Positions 36,671-46,401 are shown, numbered from the stretch's first letter. The stretch: 64,000 bases of DNA from Chitinophagaceae bacterium (GCA_016719815.1 JADJYK010000012.1:62001-126000); one strand, 5' to 3'. The notes: a model not told the origin generated them from the sequence alone. Program-made: numbers and translations.

Positions 36671-39536
36671 ATGAATCGGATAATACTCTCATTTTTACTA
36701 ATCCTATTACTTGTTATCACCTTTTCACAGGAGAAATCTGTTTCTTACCTGAAAGAATATAACGATGCTGATAAATTATACCTCCAGGCAGAAAAAATTT
36801 TCACAGCAGGCAGATTTTCCTGTAGAGAAGTCAGATTTACTGAATGCAGCTGCTTTGCGGACTTTTAAAGTGGTTTTAAAGGCAATTGAAAAAGCACATA
36901 ACGATTCACTGGCATTTCATACCTGTTTTAAAATTGGTGTATTGGAACATTACTTCGACAGCATTTCCTCTGCCAGCTATTATTATTCAAAAGCCATAGC
37001 ACTTCATTCCCGGATTAAGGGAATACCTGATTCCTTCCTATTTAAGCCCTGTCTTTTCCTGGGTGGTATTCAATACAGGAATAATCAATTTGATTCAGCG
37101 CTGGTAAAATATAAAAGAGCTGAGCAAATTGCAGCAAAATATACCGTTTCATTGGAGGGAACAAACCGGCTCTATAACACTTTGGGAGCAATGAACTTTG
37201 AAACGGGCAATTATCAGCAGGCAAAAAATTACTTTGAAAAGGCAATATCACTGTTGCAAGATGATATTGGAAGCAATAGCGGGTTACTGATAAATTACAA
37301 GATAAATCTAGCCGCTACCTTAACAAAGCTTGAAGACTACGATGCTGCAAATACTATTTACCATGAGTTGTTAAAGCAGGATATAAACAAAAACGATATA
37401 CTTCATAATGTTGGAAAAATTAACCTACTTCTCGGAGCCGGCAGAAAGGCCTTATCTTACTTCAGGCAGGTAAATTACAACAATAATACAGTGGTGCGCC
37501 TGCTTAACGATTTTGGGCAGGCTTTCGAAAGTATTAATGAGCCTGATTCCGCACGGTACTATTATATGAAAGCACTAACAGAAAACCAGCATTGGAATAA
37601 AACCAGGAAAAATGTGCAGGCCGGGCTTTCACTTTCTCATCTTGGAAATCTTGACTTGCTTGCAGGAAAGCAGATGGATGCCATCGATCACTACCAGAAA
37701 GCAATTATCCAGTTTATCAATGACTATAACGAGCCTGATATTTATAATAATCCCCAGCAATTCAGTTCTGTTTTTTCTTATATAAACCTTTTTAATACTC
37801 TTACAGCTAAGGCTGTTGCGTTTGAAAAATTGTATCAATCTAAAAAAAACGAGAAGGACCTGGCCACAGCACTGGAAACCTATCGTTCTGCTTTTGACCT
37901 CGCGGCTTATGTTGAAAAAACCTATGATTCTGATGAAGCACGGCAGTTTCTCAATAAAATAAAATATTCCGCACATGGCAAGCCCATTAATATTTGCCTG
38001 CAACTTTATCAGCTAACCGGCAAGAAATCTTATCTTGAACAAGCATACCTTTTTGACCAGCAAAATAAAGCTTCCATACTTTCACTTTCAATCAGGGAAA
38101 AAGAGTTAAAAACACTTTCAGCGGGAAATTCATCACTCCTTCAACAGGTGGCTGCCTTAAAATCAAAAACAACAAGATTATCAATAAAATCTGCAGGAAT
38201 TACTGACAGTAACCAATTGAAAACCATATATAGTGAAATAAGAGATAATGAGATTGAACTGGGAAAACTATATGAGAAGATAAAATCTGACCCGCTTTGG
38301 CAACAGGTGCATTTAGGCGATCAGATACCGCCTGTTATGCAATTGCAAAAAAAACTGGATAACATCACAGCTATTATTTCGTATCATCTTTCAGAAGATG
38401 AACTATTGGCCTTCATACTAACCCGTAATCAATTTTATTTCTTTAAAAGCCCTATTAATACGAACTTCTTTAGTACGATTGATTCTTTTAAATATGCATT
38501 GAATAATACCAGGGGGGGGCAACGATATGATGGAAACGTAGCGGCAAGGCGTTTATTTGATATATTGATTTTTCCATTACAGCAAAAACTAACGAAAACA
38601 GAAAGGCTTGTCATAATTCCTGATGATGAACTGCATTATCTGCCTTTTGAAGCACTTACTGATAAGCAGGACAACTATTTACTGGAAAGGTATTCGGTAC
38701 AGTATCTGTATTCTGCCGCATTGTTTCAGGAGAAAACAAACCGGCCCATGAATTCCGGAGTGCTGAGTTTTGCACCTTTTTCAGCCAAAGGATATTCGGA
38801 AGATAATCAGTCTGTTTTAAGTAAGCTTCCTGAGTCTGCAAATGAAATTAGTGAACTTCAGGGTAAATCATTTCTTAGTAACCTGGCTACAAAAAAAAGT
38901 TTTCTTCATTACGCCAATCACTTCCCGGTTATTCATCTTGCTACACATGCCGTTGTCAATAATAGGCAGCCCGGATTATCATTTATAGCTTTTAACCCGG
39001 CTGACAGTGATTATAAATTATTTGCCAAAGAAATTTATAACATACGGCTCGACTCAACACATCTTGTAATCCTAAGCGCCTGCGAAACCGGAACGGGACA
39101 ACTGGTAAAAGGTGAAGGGTTGATGAGCCTCTCAAGGGCATTTACATATGCAGGTTGCCCAAATATCATTACTTCATTATGGAAAGCGGAAGATAAAACC
39201 ACAGCATTTATCACCAAACGATTGCATTACTATCTGGGAAAAGGTATTACAAAAGATAAAGCATTACAACTTGCAAAAATTGATTTGCTGAAAAGTGATG
39301 AAATTCCTGATTCTCAAAAATCGCCTCAATATTGGGCACATCTTGTTTTTATTGGTGAATATGAACCGTCACATAATGGGTCTAACTGGGTATGGATTGC
39401 TCTTATAATTGTGGTTTCAGCACTCTTTTTTCAACTTTGGAAGCTAAAAAAGCCCCGCCGAATGACGGGGCCTGACTCAACAAGCAAAGGGGTTTCTCAT
39501 AGATTCCTTAGTAATATGATCATCGGCGAAGTCTAA
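36671..39536 (+). CDS. Membrane-anchored TPR-CHAT (caspase-like) protease (one frameshift)
   Basis: CHAT domains are caspase-fold proteases. A signal peptide (ILSFLLILLLVITFSQ) starts the protein. TPR-like helical repeats fill about residues 30-470, e.g. TNRLYNTLGAMNFETGNYQQ. The CHAT domain spans about 600-895, with the catalytic histidine in HLATHAVV (near 758) and cysteine in LSACETGTGQL (near 804). A single hydrophobic helix (WVWIALIIVVSALFFQLW) precedes KLKKPRR, which puts the protease in the periplasm by the positive-inside rule. One extra G near 36809-36810 breaks the frame; removing it gives about 954 residues. The last 30 codons overlap a minus-strand terminator and the end of the DUF4382 gene. 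Confidence 0.85.
39446..39471 (-). terminator. Terminator of the DUF4382 gene, lying inside the CHAT coding end
   Basis: Minus strand GCCCCG pairs with CGGGGC around 8 bases, followed by six Ts. It lies 48 bases after the DUF4382 stop and overlaps the CHAT gene's 3' coding end on the other strand. Confidence 0.75.
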
Positions 39537-40361
39537 TTAGCGGCAGGTGTGAGTCTTCCCTTTTGCTTACTATGACATTTTGAATAAGTGTGTCACTGTA
39601 ACCATTCTGACCATCAATTATTACTTTATAGGTTCCGGCAGTTAGGCCAACGATTTTGAACTCACCGTCATCATCATCAGGAATGGCCGTGGCGGTATCT
39701 GTTCCTATAACTGCTTTAATAATCGGATCAGCGGCTAGTGGTAAAACCTTTCCTTCTATCCGTCCTGAGTTGCTGTGGCTGAATATTTTAATATGCGATT
39801 TTAGTCTGTAACCGTTATTGTTTCCAGAACCGCTATTATCAACCCGTATAGAATTACCCGCATCAAAATCAATCCAGAACATTACACTTCCACCATTAAT
39901 AATTTCAAAATTATTTATATCAAGACTTACAATAACTTCCCTGTCTTCATCTTTAATTTTAAGAGGAAATGACTGACCATTTTTCATTACACTATTTTGG
40001 ATTCCAAGTATCAATTTTATTTTTTTAAGTCTTGCATTAGGCAATGTACCTGTCGCAAGAAGTGTATCTAGTCCATTACGGAAACGAAGTATATTAATTA
40101 TTCCAGGCCGGATATTCATATTTACCCAGCCACTGTTAGGTAATGAATCATCCTCCAGTTTCACTTCAGTCTTTGCATATCAATAAATACGCTATCAAAA
40201 ACAGGTGTCTGGTGATCAGTAAAATAAATAACGGCGGTATGCGGCTCATTAAGATTGATAAGGATGTTTGCCTCATTTTTTGCTGCGTCTTTCTGGCAGG
40301 AATAAAAAATTGCAACACTACTTAGTAATACCAGAGTTGTTTTGAGAAATTTGTTTTTCAT
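39520..40361 (-). CDS. DUF4382 lipoprotein with carboxypeptidase-regulatory-like end (one frameshift)
   Basis: A lipoprotein signal (TTLVLLSSVAIFYSC) starts it. The DUF4382 domain follows: FDSVFIDMQRL, GWVNMNIRPGIINILRFRNG, DTLLATGTLPNARLKKIKLI and VMFWIDFDAGNSI. The C-terminal 80 residues (GRIEGKVLPLAADPI to LTAGTYKVIIDGQNGYSDTL) form a beta-sandwich of the carboxypeptidase-regulatory type. A base is missing near 40167, joining MQRL to EVKLEDDS; repair gives about 280 residues. Function is unknown, probably envelope binding. It overlaps the convergent CHAT gene by 17 bases. Confidence 0.8.
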
Positions 40362-40426
40362 GGCTATATTTTTTTGTTATAAAATGTATATTAATAGTAG
40401 CCACCGAAACAGATATGTAACCAGTT

Positions 40427-40459
40427 TTAAAAACAATCCCTGGCAATAATTACCAGGGA
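40427..40459 (-). terminator. Probable terminator of the sigma/anti-sigma operon
   Basis: Minus strand TCCCTGG pairs with CCAGGGA around a 9-base loop, followed by TTGTTTTT. It separates this operon from the DUF4382 gene. Confidence 0.65.
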
Positions 40460-40480
40460 CACATCATTTACAAAAATAGT

Positions 40481-41248
40481 TTAACGCCATTTCAGCATTT
40501 TTAACTGCCGCAGCAGTTTTGCAGTAACACTTTTATTGTAACTGTGATTTTGATCAACCCTTATTTTATAAAGGAGTTCAAGGGCAAAGTCATAATCAGC
40601 ATTTCTAATATAGGTTAATGCAAGATAATATTCAGCCTCATCATTAAACAGTTTCTGTTTTAATTGCTGATTTGCGGCCAAAACCATTCTGAAATTATTA
40701 ATCGCTTTGGCGTTATTGTTGACTTCAAGCGCTGCAATACCGGCCAGGAATATGGCCTCGTTACTCTTATCAGTACCGGCATCGAATAGTTTAGTAACTT
40801 CGAGAAAGTTCTTTTCCCTATATGCTTTTACAATATGGCTTTCCTTTGTTTCGTTACTTCTTGCTGTTGCCAGGTTGTAAGACTGGTACTTTAAATTAAA
40901 CACTTTGTCTGCAGACAAGGTAAAAAAATTATAAAGCATTAAGCTTCCTGCCAGAAGAACTAACGTTGCAGCAATTGACAAGCTGTAACGAAGAAATTTT
41001 TTTCCAGAACCAATTTGTCTGACCGGTGCCATTTGCTCTTGCATCATTTGTTTGTGAATGACCGAGACTTTTTGTTTCAATCCATATTGCCTGACGGCTT
41101 CTTTTGAAATTAGCAGACCTTCATAAGAATTATTAAAAACAGTATCAGTAGCAAGCCGCTCCTCTACCTTAACTTGTGCTTCCTTGTCCAGTTCTCCATC
41201 TATGTAGCGAACCAGCAATTCATCATCTGTATATGTAAAATTATCCAT
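40481..41248 (-). CDS. One-TM anti-sigma-like protein with periplasmic TPR-like tail
   Basis: A 255-residue protein. The N-terminal cytoplasmic part (residues 1-85), DDELLVRYIDGELDKEAQVK then VEERLATD, resembles the helical anti-sigma domain of zf-HC2/RskA-like proteins, without zinc ligands. One membrane helix follows near 87-108 (SLSIAATLVLLAGSLMLYNF). The periplasmic tail (115-255) is helical and TPR-like: EAIFLAGIAALEVNNNAKAI and AEYYLALTYIRNADYDFALE. Its start overlaps the sigma gene's stop by 8 bases. Context supports an anti-sigma role; the mechanism is inferred. Confidence 0.75.
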   Translation of the reverse strand: MDNFTYTDDELLVRYIDGELDKEAQVKVEERLATDTVFNNSYEGLLISKEAVRQYGLKQKVSVIHKQMMQEQMAPVRQIGSGKKFLRYSLSIAATLVLLAGSLMLYNFFTLSADKVFNLKYQSYNLATARSNETKESHIVKAYREKNFLEVTKLFDAGTDKSNEAIFLAGIAALEVNNNAKAINNFRMVLAANQQLKQKLFNDEAEYYLALTYIRNADYDFALELLYKIRVDQNHSYNKSVTAKLLRQLKMLKWR

Positions 41249-41845
41249 GGAGTAAGTTTTTTAATGTTTCTTTTAATGTTGGATTTGCTTCAAGCAATTG
41301 CTCCAGTTGTTTAAGACATTTATACTTTTTGTTTCGTACAACCTGCTCATTTTCAAAATTGGTAGCCCCTACAATATCTTTCATAGGCAGATTTTCATAA
41401 TAAAACAAAATCAGAATCTTTTTGCATGTTTCACCTAATTGTTCCACTACACTTATGACGGCCTGCTTACCTTCTCTGTCGTCAAGTTGAAGCCCGAAAT
41501 CCATCTCAGGTCTTTCCTGGCCTTTTTCAAATTTTTCTTCTCTTACCAAAGCCCTTCCCTCTCTTTTGAGTTCGTTAAGCCACAAATTCCGGTTTAAAGA
41601 AAACAGGAATGTTTTAACAGATGACTCACCCCTGAATTTATCTTTTGCACCAGGTCGATGAAACTTAAAACTACCTCCTGGAATATATCTTCCGCATCTT
41701 CTTTACTGCCGCTATTATTAATAATATGCCAGCTCAGGCTGTTGAAATACATCCTGTAAATAGCTTTTATTGTTTCATCTGTCTTTATTCCAGAACGGAT
41801 ATTGCTTACAATTTCCGAATCTGGGAAGTTTTTAATGACCTCCAT
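41241..41845 (-). CDS. Sigma-70 family (ECF-like) RNA polymerase sigma factor (one frameshift)
   Basis: An alternative sigma factor of about 201 residues. Region 2 shows NNSGSKEDAEDIFQEVVLSF and, after repair, KDKFRGESSVKTFLFSLNRN then LWLNELKREGR. Region 4 shows LGETCKKILILFYYENLPMK then DIVGATNF with a helix-turn-helix ending VRNKKYKCLKQLEQLL. One G is missing near 41641-41643; without it the product would stop at 83 residues. The anti-sigma-like gene overlaps its end by 8 bases, the usual sign of a sigma/anti-sigma pair. Confidence 0.85.
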
Positions 41846-41938
41846 GCCTTAATACATAAATTTGTAAACTGGTAATACAAAATTGTAACCTAAGCTACTA
41901 CATTTTTTCTAACAAACTGAAACAGAACGGATAAGGCA

Positions 41939-42442
41939 ATGAATTATTTCGAAATTTTTGAAATCCCGATACAGATGAAGGTAAACCCGGCAAACTTGAC
42001 TACAAAGTATTTTGGACTAAGCAGGAAGTTTCACCCTGACTTCTACATTAATGAACAAGAAGAAAAACAGAATGAAGCATTGGAAAAAACAGCTATGTTG
42101 AACAAAGCCTTGAAAACTTTTCAAAATCCGGATGAGACAATAAAATATGTGTTGCAGTTAAGAGGATTATTTGAAGAAGATGAAAAGTATCAGTTGCCTT
42201 CCGGTTTTTTGATGGAAGTAATGGAAATCAACGAATCGCTTATGGATGATGCTGGCGAAGATGACAGCCAACGTTTAAAAGCATTAATACACAGTTTACA
42301 GGAAGATATTTACTCAGTTGTGAAATCGACAATTGAAAACTATAATGATGAAACGATAACCAGAGAACAGCTACTGGCAGTAAAGGAGTATTATTATAAG
42401 AAAAAATACATCGATCGGATAAAAAAGGAATTAGGCGGATAA
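41939..42442 (+). CDS. hscB: Fe-S cluster assembly co-chaperone HscB
   Basis: A J-domain protein that delivers the IscU scaffold to HscA. The J-domain carries HPD in SRKFHPDFYINEQ near residue 32. The C-terminal three-helix domain includes GFLMEVMEINESLMDD, the family's IscU-binding region. At 167 residues the length is normal. No isc genes adjoin it. The tRNA gene follows 55 bases later with its own promoter. Confidence 0.88.
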   Translation: MNYFEIFEIPIQMKVNPANLTTKYFGLSRKFHPDFYINEQEEKQNEALEKTAMLNKALKTFQNPDETIKYVLQLRGLFEEDEKYQLPSGFLMEVMEINESLMDDAGEDDSQRLKALIHSLQEDIYSVVKSTIENYNDETITREQLLAVKEYYYKKKYIDRIKKELGG

Positions 42443-42480
42443 AAAACAGACAAGGTATTTTTCATTTCCGTTTAATCACA

Positions 42481-42488
42481 TACATTTG
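42481..42488 (+). promoter_or_regulatory. -7 promoter box for tRNA-Leu
   Basis: TACATTTG matches TAnnTTTG, 9 bases before the mature tRNA 5' end, the expected place for an RNA gene promoter. Confidence 0.6.
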
Positions 42489-42497
42489 CAACCCGTT

Positions 42498-42581
42498 GCC
42501 CGGGTGGCGGAACTGGTAGACGCAGCAGACTCAAAATCTGCCGTCCGCAAGGATGTATCGGTTCGATTCCGATCTCGGGCA
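42498..42581 (+). tRNA. tRNA-Leu, anticodon CAA
   Basis: The acceptor arms GCCCGGG and CTCGGGC pair over 7 bases. The anticodon stem GCAGA/TCTGC holds the loop CTCAAAA, so the anticodon is CAA (codon UUG). A long variable arm (GTCCGCAAGGATG region) and the TTCGATTCC T-loop fit a class II tRNA-Leu. The 3' CCA is not encoded. Confidence 0.95.
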
Positions 42582-42583
42582 CA

Positions 42584-42614
42584 AAAAACGGCGATTCGAA
42601 GAATCGCCGTTTTT
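42584..42614. terminator. Bidirectional terminator after tRNA-Leu and galM
   Basis: AAAAACGGCGATTC and its exact reverse complement flank GAA. T-runs on both strands serve the tRNA and the convergent galM. Confidence 0.9.
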
Positions 42615-42631
42615 CATTTGAATAGCTGAAT

Positions 42632-43804
42632 TTATTTTACATAAAACTTATGGACAGTCTTGCTAATATATTTTTTTCCAGGCTCCAGCACTGTTGTCGG
42701 GAACGCAGGCTGGTTGGGCGCATCTGGATAATGCTGTGTTTCGAGGCAAAATGCAGTTCTGAAATCATCCTTTGCTCCTGTTTTCAAAGTATGCAGACTT
42801 TGCATAAAATTTCCACCATAAAACTGAATAGCAGGTTCGGTGGTATAAATATCCATAACTATACCTGACAAATCACCTTTTACTGTGGTAATTAATTCCG
42901 GTTCCGCTGTAATTCCCTTATCGAGAACATAATTGTGGTCATATCCTTTTCCATATCTAAGCTGTGTATTATTGACATCAATCCTTTCACCAATTTTATG
43001 TAAAGTTGTAAAGTCAAACGGAGTGCCGGCCACAGGTTCAAGGTTCCCTGTTGGAATCAAAGTTGAATCTACCGGTGTATAATTAGCTGCTTTGATAAAT
43101 AATTCATGATTGTTAATGGTACCACTCCCCTCACCATTCAGGTTCCAGTAATTGTGATTTGTAACATTTACTATGGTTTTTTTATCAGTAGTAATCTCAT
43201 AGCTCATTTGCAACTCATTATCATCAGTAAGTTTGTATGTCGCCTGTGTTGTCATTCTTCCCGGATAGCCCTCTTCCCCATCAGCGGACACATACGTTAA
43301 TACAAGTTTTTGACTGTCGGACTGCACTGCATCCCACACACGGCTGTGAAAACCGGTACGGCCACCATGCAAACTGTTTACGCCATTGTTCAAATCTAAC
43401 TGGTACTTTTTCCCGTCCAATGTAAATTGCCCTTTTGCGATACGGTTACCAAAACGTCCAACAATGCACCCAAAATACCTTTCAGCAGCAATGATGTAAT
43501 CCTTAATGTTATCAAAACCAACTACCACGTCCATCGGTTCACCATCTTTTCCGGGCAAAACAAAACTCACCATCCGGGCTCCGTAATTAGTAACGGCTGC
43601 CTGGAAATTATTCTTGTTCTTCAGATAATATAAAGTGACTGGTCTGGAATCAACTACCGTGTCAAATTTTGCTTTTTCAAGTAAAACAACAGTCTTAGCC
43701 GTTGTACTATCTGAGAAATCGTTTTCCTTCTTTTTCGTCGAAGAATTATTACAGGCTATAAGGAGTGTAGCTGCGGAAATAATTATCAGAAAGTTTTTAT
43801 TCAT
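42632..43804 (-). CDS. galM: Aldose 1-epimerase (galactose mutarotase), lipoprotein
   Basis: It interconverts alpha and beta anomers of aldoses. The lipoprotein signal (FLIIISAATLLIAC) places it in the envelope, unlike the cytoplasmic E. coli enzyme. Family blocks: GCIVGRFGNRIAKGQFTLDG, LHGGRTGFHSRVWD, VNVTNHNYWNLNGEG (catalytic histidine near residue 215), and the catalytic glutamate in FCLETQHYPDAPNQPAFP near 355. Being divergent from araR suggests a role with arabinose mutarotation; B. thetaiotaomicron has a similar arrangement. Confidence 0.9.
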   Translation of the reverse strand: MNKNFLIIISAATLLIACNNSSTKKKENDFSDSTTAKTVVLLEKAKFDTVVDSRPVTLYYLKNKNNFQAAVTNYGARMVSFVLPGKDGEPMDVVVGFDNIKDYIIAAERYFGCIVGRFGNRIAKGQFTLDGKKYQLDLNNGVNSLHGGRTGFHSRVWDAVQSDSQKLVLTYVSADGEEGYPGRMTTQATYKLTDDNELQMSYEITTDKKTIVNVTNHNYWNLNGEGSGTINNHELFIKAANYTPVDSTLIPTGNLEPVAGTPFDFTTLHKIGERIDVNNTQLRYGKGYDHNYVLDKGITAEPELITTVKGDLSGIVMDIYTTEPAIQFYGGNFMQSLHTLKTGAKDDFRTAFCLETQHYPDAPNQPAFPTTVLEPGKKYISKTVHKFYVK

Positions 43805-43896
43805 AATGGCCGTTTTTTTAGATATGCAATATACTTATTTAAATTAAATGTCAGTTTTACATTTATTATATTATTTCCTATTTTTAATCTTTCGCA

Positions 43897-43904
43897 AATA
43901 ACAC
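43897..43904 (-). promoter_or_regulatory. Candidate AraR half-site between galM and araR
   Basis: AATAACAC here is the reverse complement of GTGTTATT found in front of araB (44667-44674). The shared 9-mer AAATAACAC in both control regions suggests a common operator element; this is inference. Confidence 0.35.
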
Positions 43905-43937
43905 AGGCGCTACCATTATGGTACCAAATGAAAAAAA

Positions 43938-44642
43938 ATGAATAAATATTCAAAACAAACAAGGTTTCTCATTGCAGTTGATTGTATAATACTGGGCTTC
44001 GACGGTGCCGAATTAAAAATTCTGTTAATCAAGCGGGGTTTAGAACCAGAGCAGGGAAAATGGAGCCTGATGGGCGGCTTTGTACAACCAAATGAAGGAT
44101 TGGATGAAGCAGCCAACAGAGTTCTGTTACAATTAACCGGGCTCGACAAAGTGTATATGGAACAACTTCATTCCTTTGGCGAACCTGGCCGTGACCCGAT
44201 TGAGAGAACAATCTCTGTTGCCTATTTTACATTACTCGATCTCACGAAATACAAAACACAACTTAGCCAGGAGTTTGAAGCGGAATGGTTTCTCCTAAAA
44301 AAACACCCTAAACTGATTTTTGATCACGAACAGATGGTTCAATTAGCGAAATCAAAATTAAGATACAAAGCATCGCTCCACCCTATCCTATTTGAGCTCT
44401 TGGCAGATAAGTTTACACTGCCCCAATTACAAAGTCTGTTTGAAGAAGTATATGAAACCGCTTTCGACAAAAGAAATTTCAGCCGGAAAATTATGTCAAC
44501 CGGCCTCCTGCTTAAATTAAACGAAAAAGAAAAAGAAAGTTCAAAGAAAGGCGCCTACTACTACAAACTGGATAAAAAACACTATAAAGCGAACTTTCAC
44601 AATATCCTGCGATTTATCCCCAACCCCAATGAATTACTGTAA
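43938..44642 (+). CDS. araR: Nudix-type arabinose regulator, AraR-like
   Basis: A 234-residue protein with a Nudix domain (residues 8-150) and a C-terminal winged-helix region (about 155-230). The Nudix box GGFVQPNEGLDEAANRVLLQ has lost the catalytic RE..EE pattern, which fits a sensor rather than a hydrolase. Bacteroides AraR (BT0354) is a characterised Nudix-fold regulator of arabinose genes, and this one lies directly ahead of araBDA. The DNA-binding part includes FDKRNFSRKIMSTGLLLKL. Expected to release DNA on binding L-arabinose. Confidence 0.88.
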   Translation: MNKYSKQTRFLIAVDCIILGFDGAELKILLIKRGLEPEQGKWSLMGGFVQPNEGLDEAANRVLLQLTGLDKVYMEQLHSFGEPGRDPIERTISVAYFTLLDLTKYKTQLSQEFEAEWFLLKKHPKLIFDHEQMVQLAKSKLRYKASLHPILFELLADKFTLPQLQSLFEEVYETAFDKRNFSRKIMSTGLLLKLNEKEKESSKKGAYYYKLDKKHYKANFHNILRFIPNPNELL

Positions 44643-44666
44643 TTTATTTTGCGGGTTTAATAATAA

Positions 44667-44681
44667 GTGTTATTTTGACAC
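44667..44681 (+). promoter_or_regulatory. Candidate AraR operator ahead of araB
   Basis: GTGT-TATTTTG-ACAC is a short inverted repeat 17 bases before the araB ATG, in the 56-base gap after araR. Its left part recurs in the galM-araR gap. Confidence 0.4.
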
Positions 44682-44698
44682 CTAAAAGAGTCCAGTAT

Positions 44699-46369
44699 AT
44701 GAGCAAAGAGCAATTTGTAATAGGCGTTGATTACGGAACAGATTCTGTACGTTCCATCATTGTTAATGCACAAACAGGTGAAGAAATGGCATCCGCTGTC
44801 TTTTATTATCCTAACTGGAAAAAAGGATTATACTGCGATGCACCGACAAACCAATTCCGCCAGCACCCCCAGGATTATGTTGATGGACTGACTTATACCA
44901 TTAAAGACTGTATCCGCCAAGCAGGTGACTCTGTGTCAGCAAATGTAATGGCCATTTCTGTTGATACTACCGGCTCCACTCCTGTAGCAGTAGATGCAAC
45001 AGGAACTCAGCTTTCGCTGTTGAAGCAATTTGACAGCAATCCAAATGCCATGTTTGTGTTATGGAAAGACCACACTTCAGTTAACGAAGCGGCGCAAATA
45101 AATGAACATGCTACAAAGTTTCCGGTTAATTACCTGAAATATGTGGGTGGAATATATTCATTTGAATGGTACTGCGCAAAGCTGCTGCATATTCTCAGAG
45201 CAGATGAAGATGTAAAAAATAATATAGCTTCATGGGTGGAACATTGCGACTGGATTCCGTTTCTGCTTACCGGAGGAACAGATGTAAAGCAAATGAAACA
45301 TAGTATATGCAGTGCCGGGCACAAGGCATTATGGGCTGAAGAGTTTGGAGGTTTCCCGCCTAATGATTTTTTCACTTCGCTTGACCCTTTGCTGGATAGT
45401 TTTACAGGCAAATTATTTACAGAAACCTATACATCCGATAAACAAGCAGGAGTTATTTCGCAAGAATGGGCAAGCCGGCTTGGACTGCCAGAAGATGTGG
45501 TAATTGGTATAGGAGCTTTTGATGCACACATGGGTGCTGTTGGCGGACAAATTGAGCCCTACCACCTGAGTAAAGTAATGGGTACATCAACCTGCGATAT
45601 GATGGTAGCACCAACTGCAGATATAAAAGAACGTTGCGTTAATGGGATTTGCGGCCAGGTGAATGGCTCCATTATTCCTGGGATGATTGGCCTCGAAGCC
45701 GGACAGTCGGCCTTTGGAGATATTTATGCCTGGTTTAAACATTTGCTTGAATGGCCTGTAAAAAACCTTCTCAGCACTTCATCAGTAATTGATACGGCAA
45801 CTGCAGAAAAACTGCAACAGGAGATGAGTGAAAAACTGATTGCTGCATTATCTGCACAGGCAACGGAATTGCCAACCGATGAAAGTGCAGAACTAGCCAT
45901 TGACTGGATGAATGGCCGGCGTACTCCCGATGCTAACCAGCAACTGAAAGGTGCCATTATGAACCTGAGCCTTGGTAGTAATGCTCCACGCATCTTCAAT
46001 GCACTGGTTGAAGCCACCTGCTTTGGTGCCAAAGCAATTGTTGAGCGGTTCGAAAATGAAGGTCTCCCTGTAAAAGGACTAATTGGTTTAGGTGGTGTGG
46101 CAAAAAAATCACCTTTCATAATGCAGATGATGGCAGATGTAATGAATATGCCCATTCGTATTCATAAAAGTGAACAAACCTGTGCACTTGGCGCAGCCAT
46201 GTTCGCTGCAACCGCAGCGGGTATTTATCCTAAGGTAGAAGATGCGATGAATAAAATGGGAAGTGGTTTCGACACTACCTATTATCCCAATGAAAGTAAA
46301 ACCAGTTTTTACAGCAAGCGATATGAGAAATATAAAAAACTGGGGGCCTTTATCGAAAGCAGGATTTAA
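44699..46369 (+). CDS. araB: L-ribulokinase
   Basis: AraB phosphorylates L-ribulose to L-ribulose 5-phosphate. FGGY-family motifs: VIGVDYGTDSVRSIIVN at the N-terminus, the substrate block ISVDTTGSTPVAVD, GAFDAHMGAVGG, and the C-terminal ATP site GLGGVAKKSPFIMQMMADVM and CALGAAMFAA. The start is ATG at 44699 (MSKEQFVIGVDYG). At 556 residues it is the normal ribulokinase length. It opens the araB-araD-araA operon with 32- and 36-base gaps. Confidence 0.94.
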   Translation: MSKEQFVIGVDYGTDSVRSIIVNAQTGEEMASAVFYYPNWKKGLYCDAPTNQFRQHPQDYVDGLTYTIKDCIRQAGDSVSANVMAISVDTTGSTPVAVDATGTQLSLLKQFDSNPNAMFVLWKDHTSVNEAAQINEHATKFPVNYLKYVGGIYSFEWYCAKLLHILRADEDVKNNIASWVEHCDWIPFLLTGGTDVKQMKHSICSAGHKALWAEEFGGFPPNDFFTSLDPLLDSFTGKLFTETYTSDKQAGVISQEWASRLGLPEDVVIGIGAFDAHMGAVGGQIEPYHLSKVMGTSTCDMMVAPTADIKERCVNGICGQVNGSIIPGMIGLEAGQSAFGDIYAWFKHLLEWPVKNLLSTSSVIDTATAEKLQQEMSEKLIAALSAQATELPTDESAELAIDWMNGRRTPDANQQLKGAIMNLSLGSNAPRIFNALVEATCFGAKAIVERFENEGLPVKGLIGLGGVAKKSPFIMQMMADVMNMPIRIHKSEQTCALGAAMFAATAAGIYPKVEDAMNKMGSGFDTTYYPNESKTSFYSKRYEKYKKLGAFIESRI

Positions 46370-46401
46370 TTAACATTTTTGCTAACTGCAACAAAAAAAC
46401 G

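Noticed and set aside
35859..41845. The CHAT locus as a classical anti-phage defence island
   Set aside because: No nuclease, Cas, Toll/TIR or nucleotide-second-messenger gene is present, and the CHAT protein looks exported, so a signalling role is the more modest reading.
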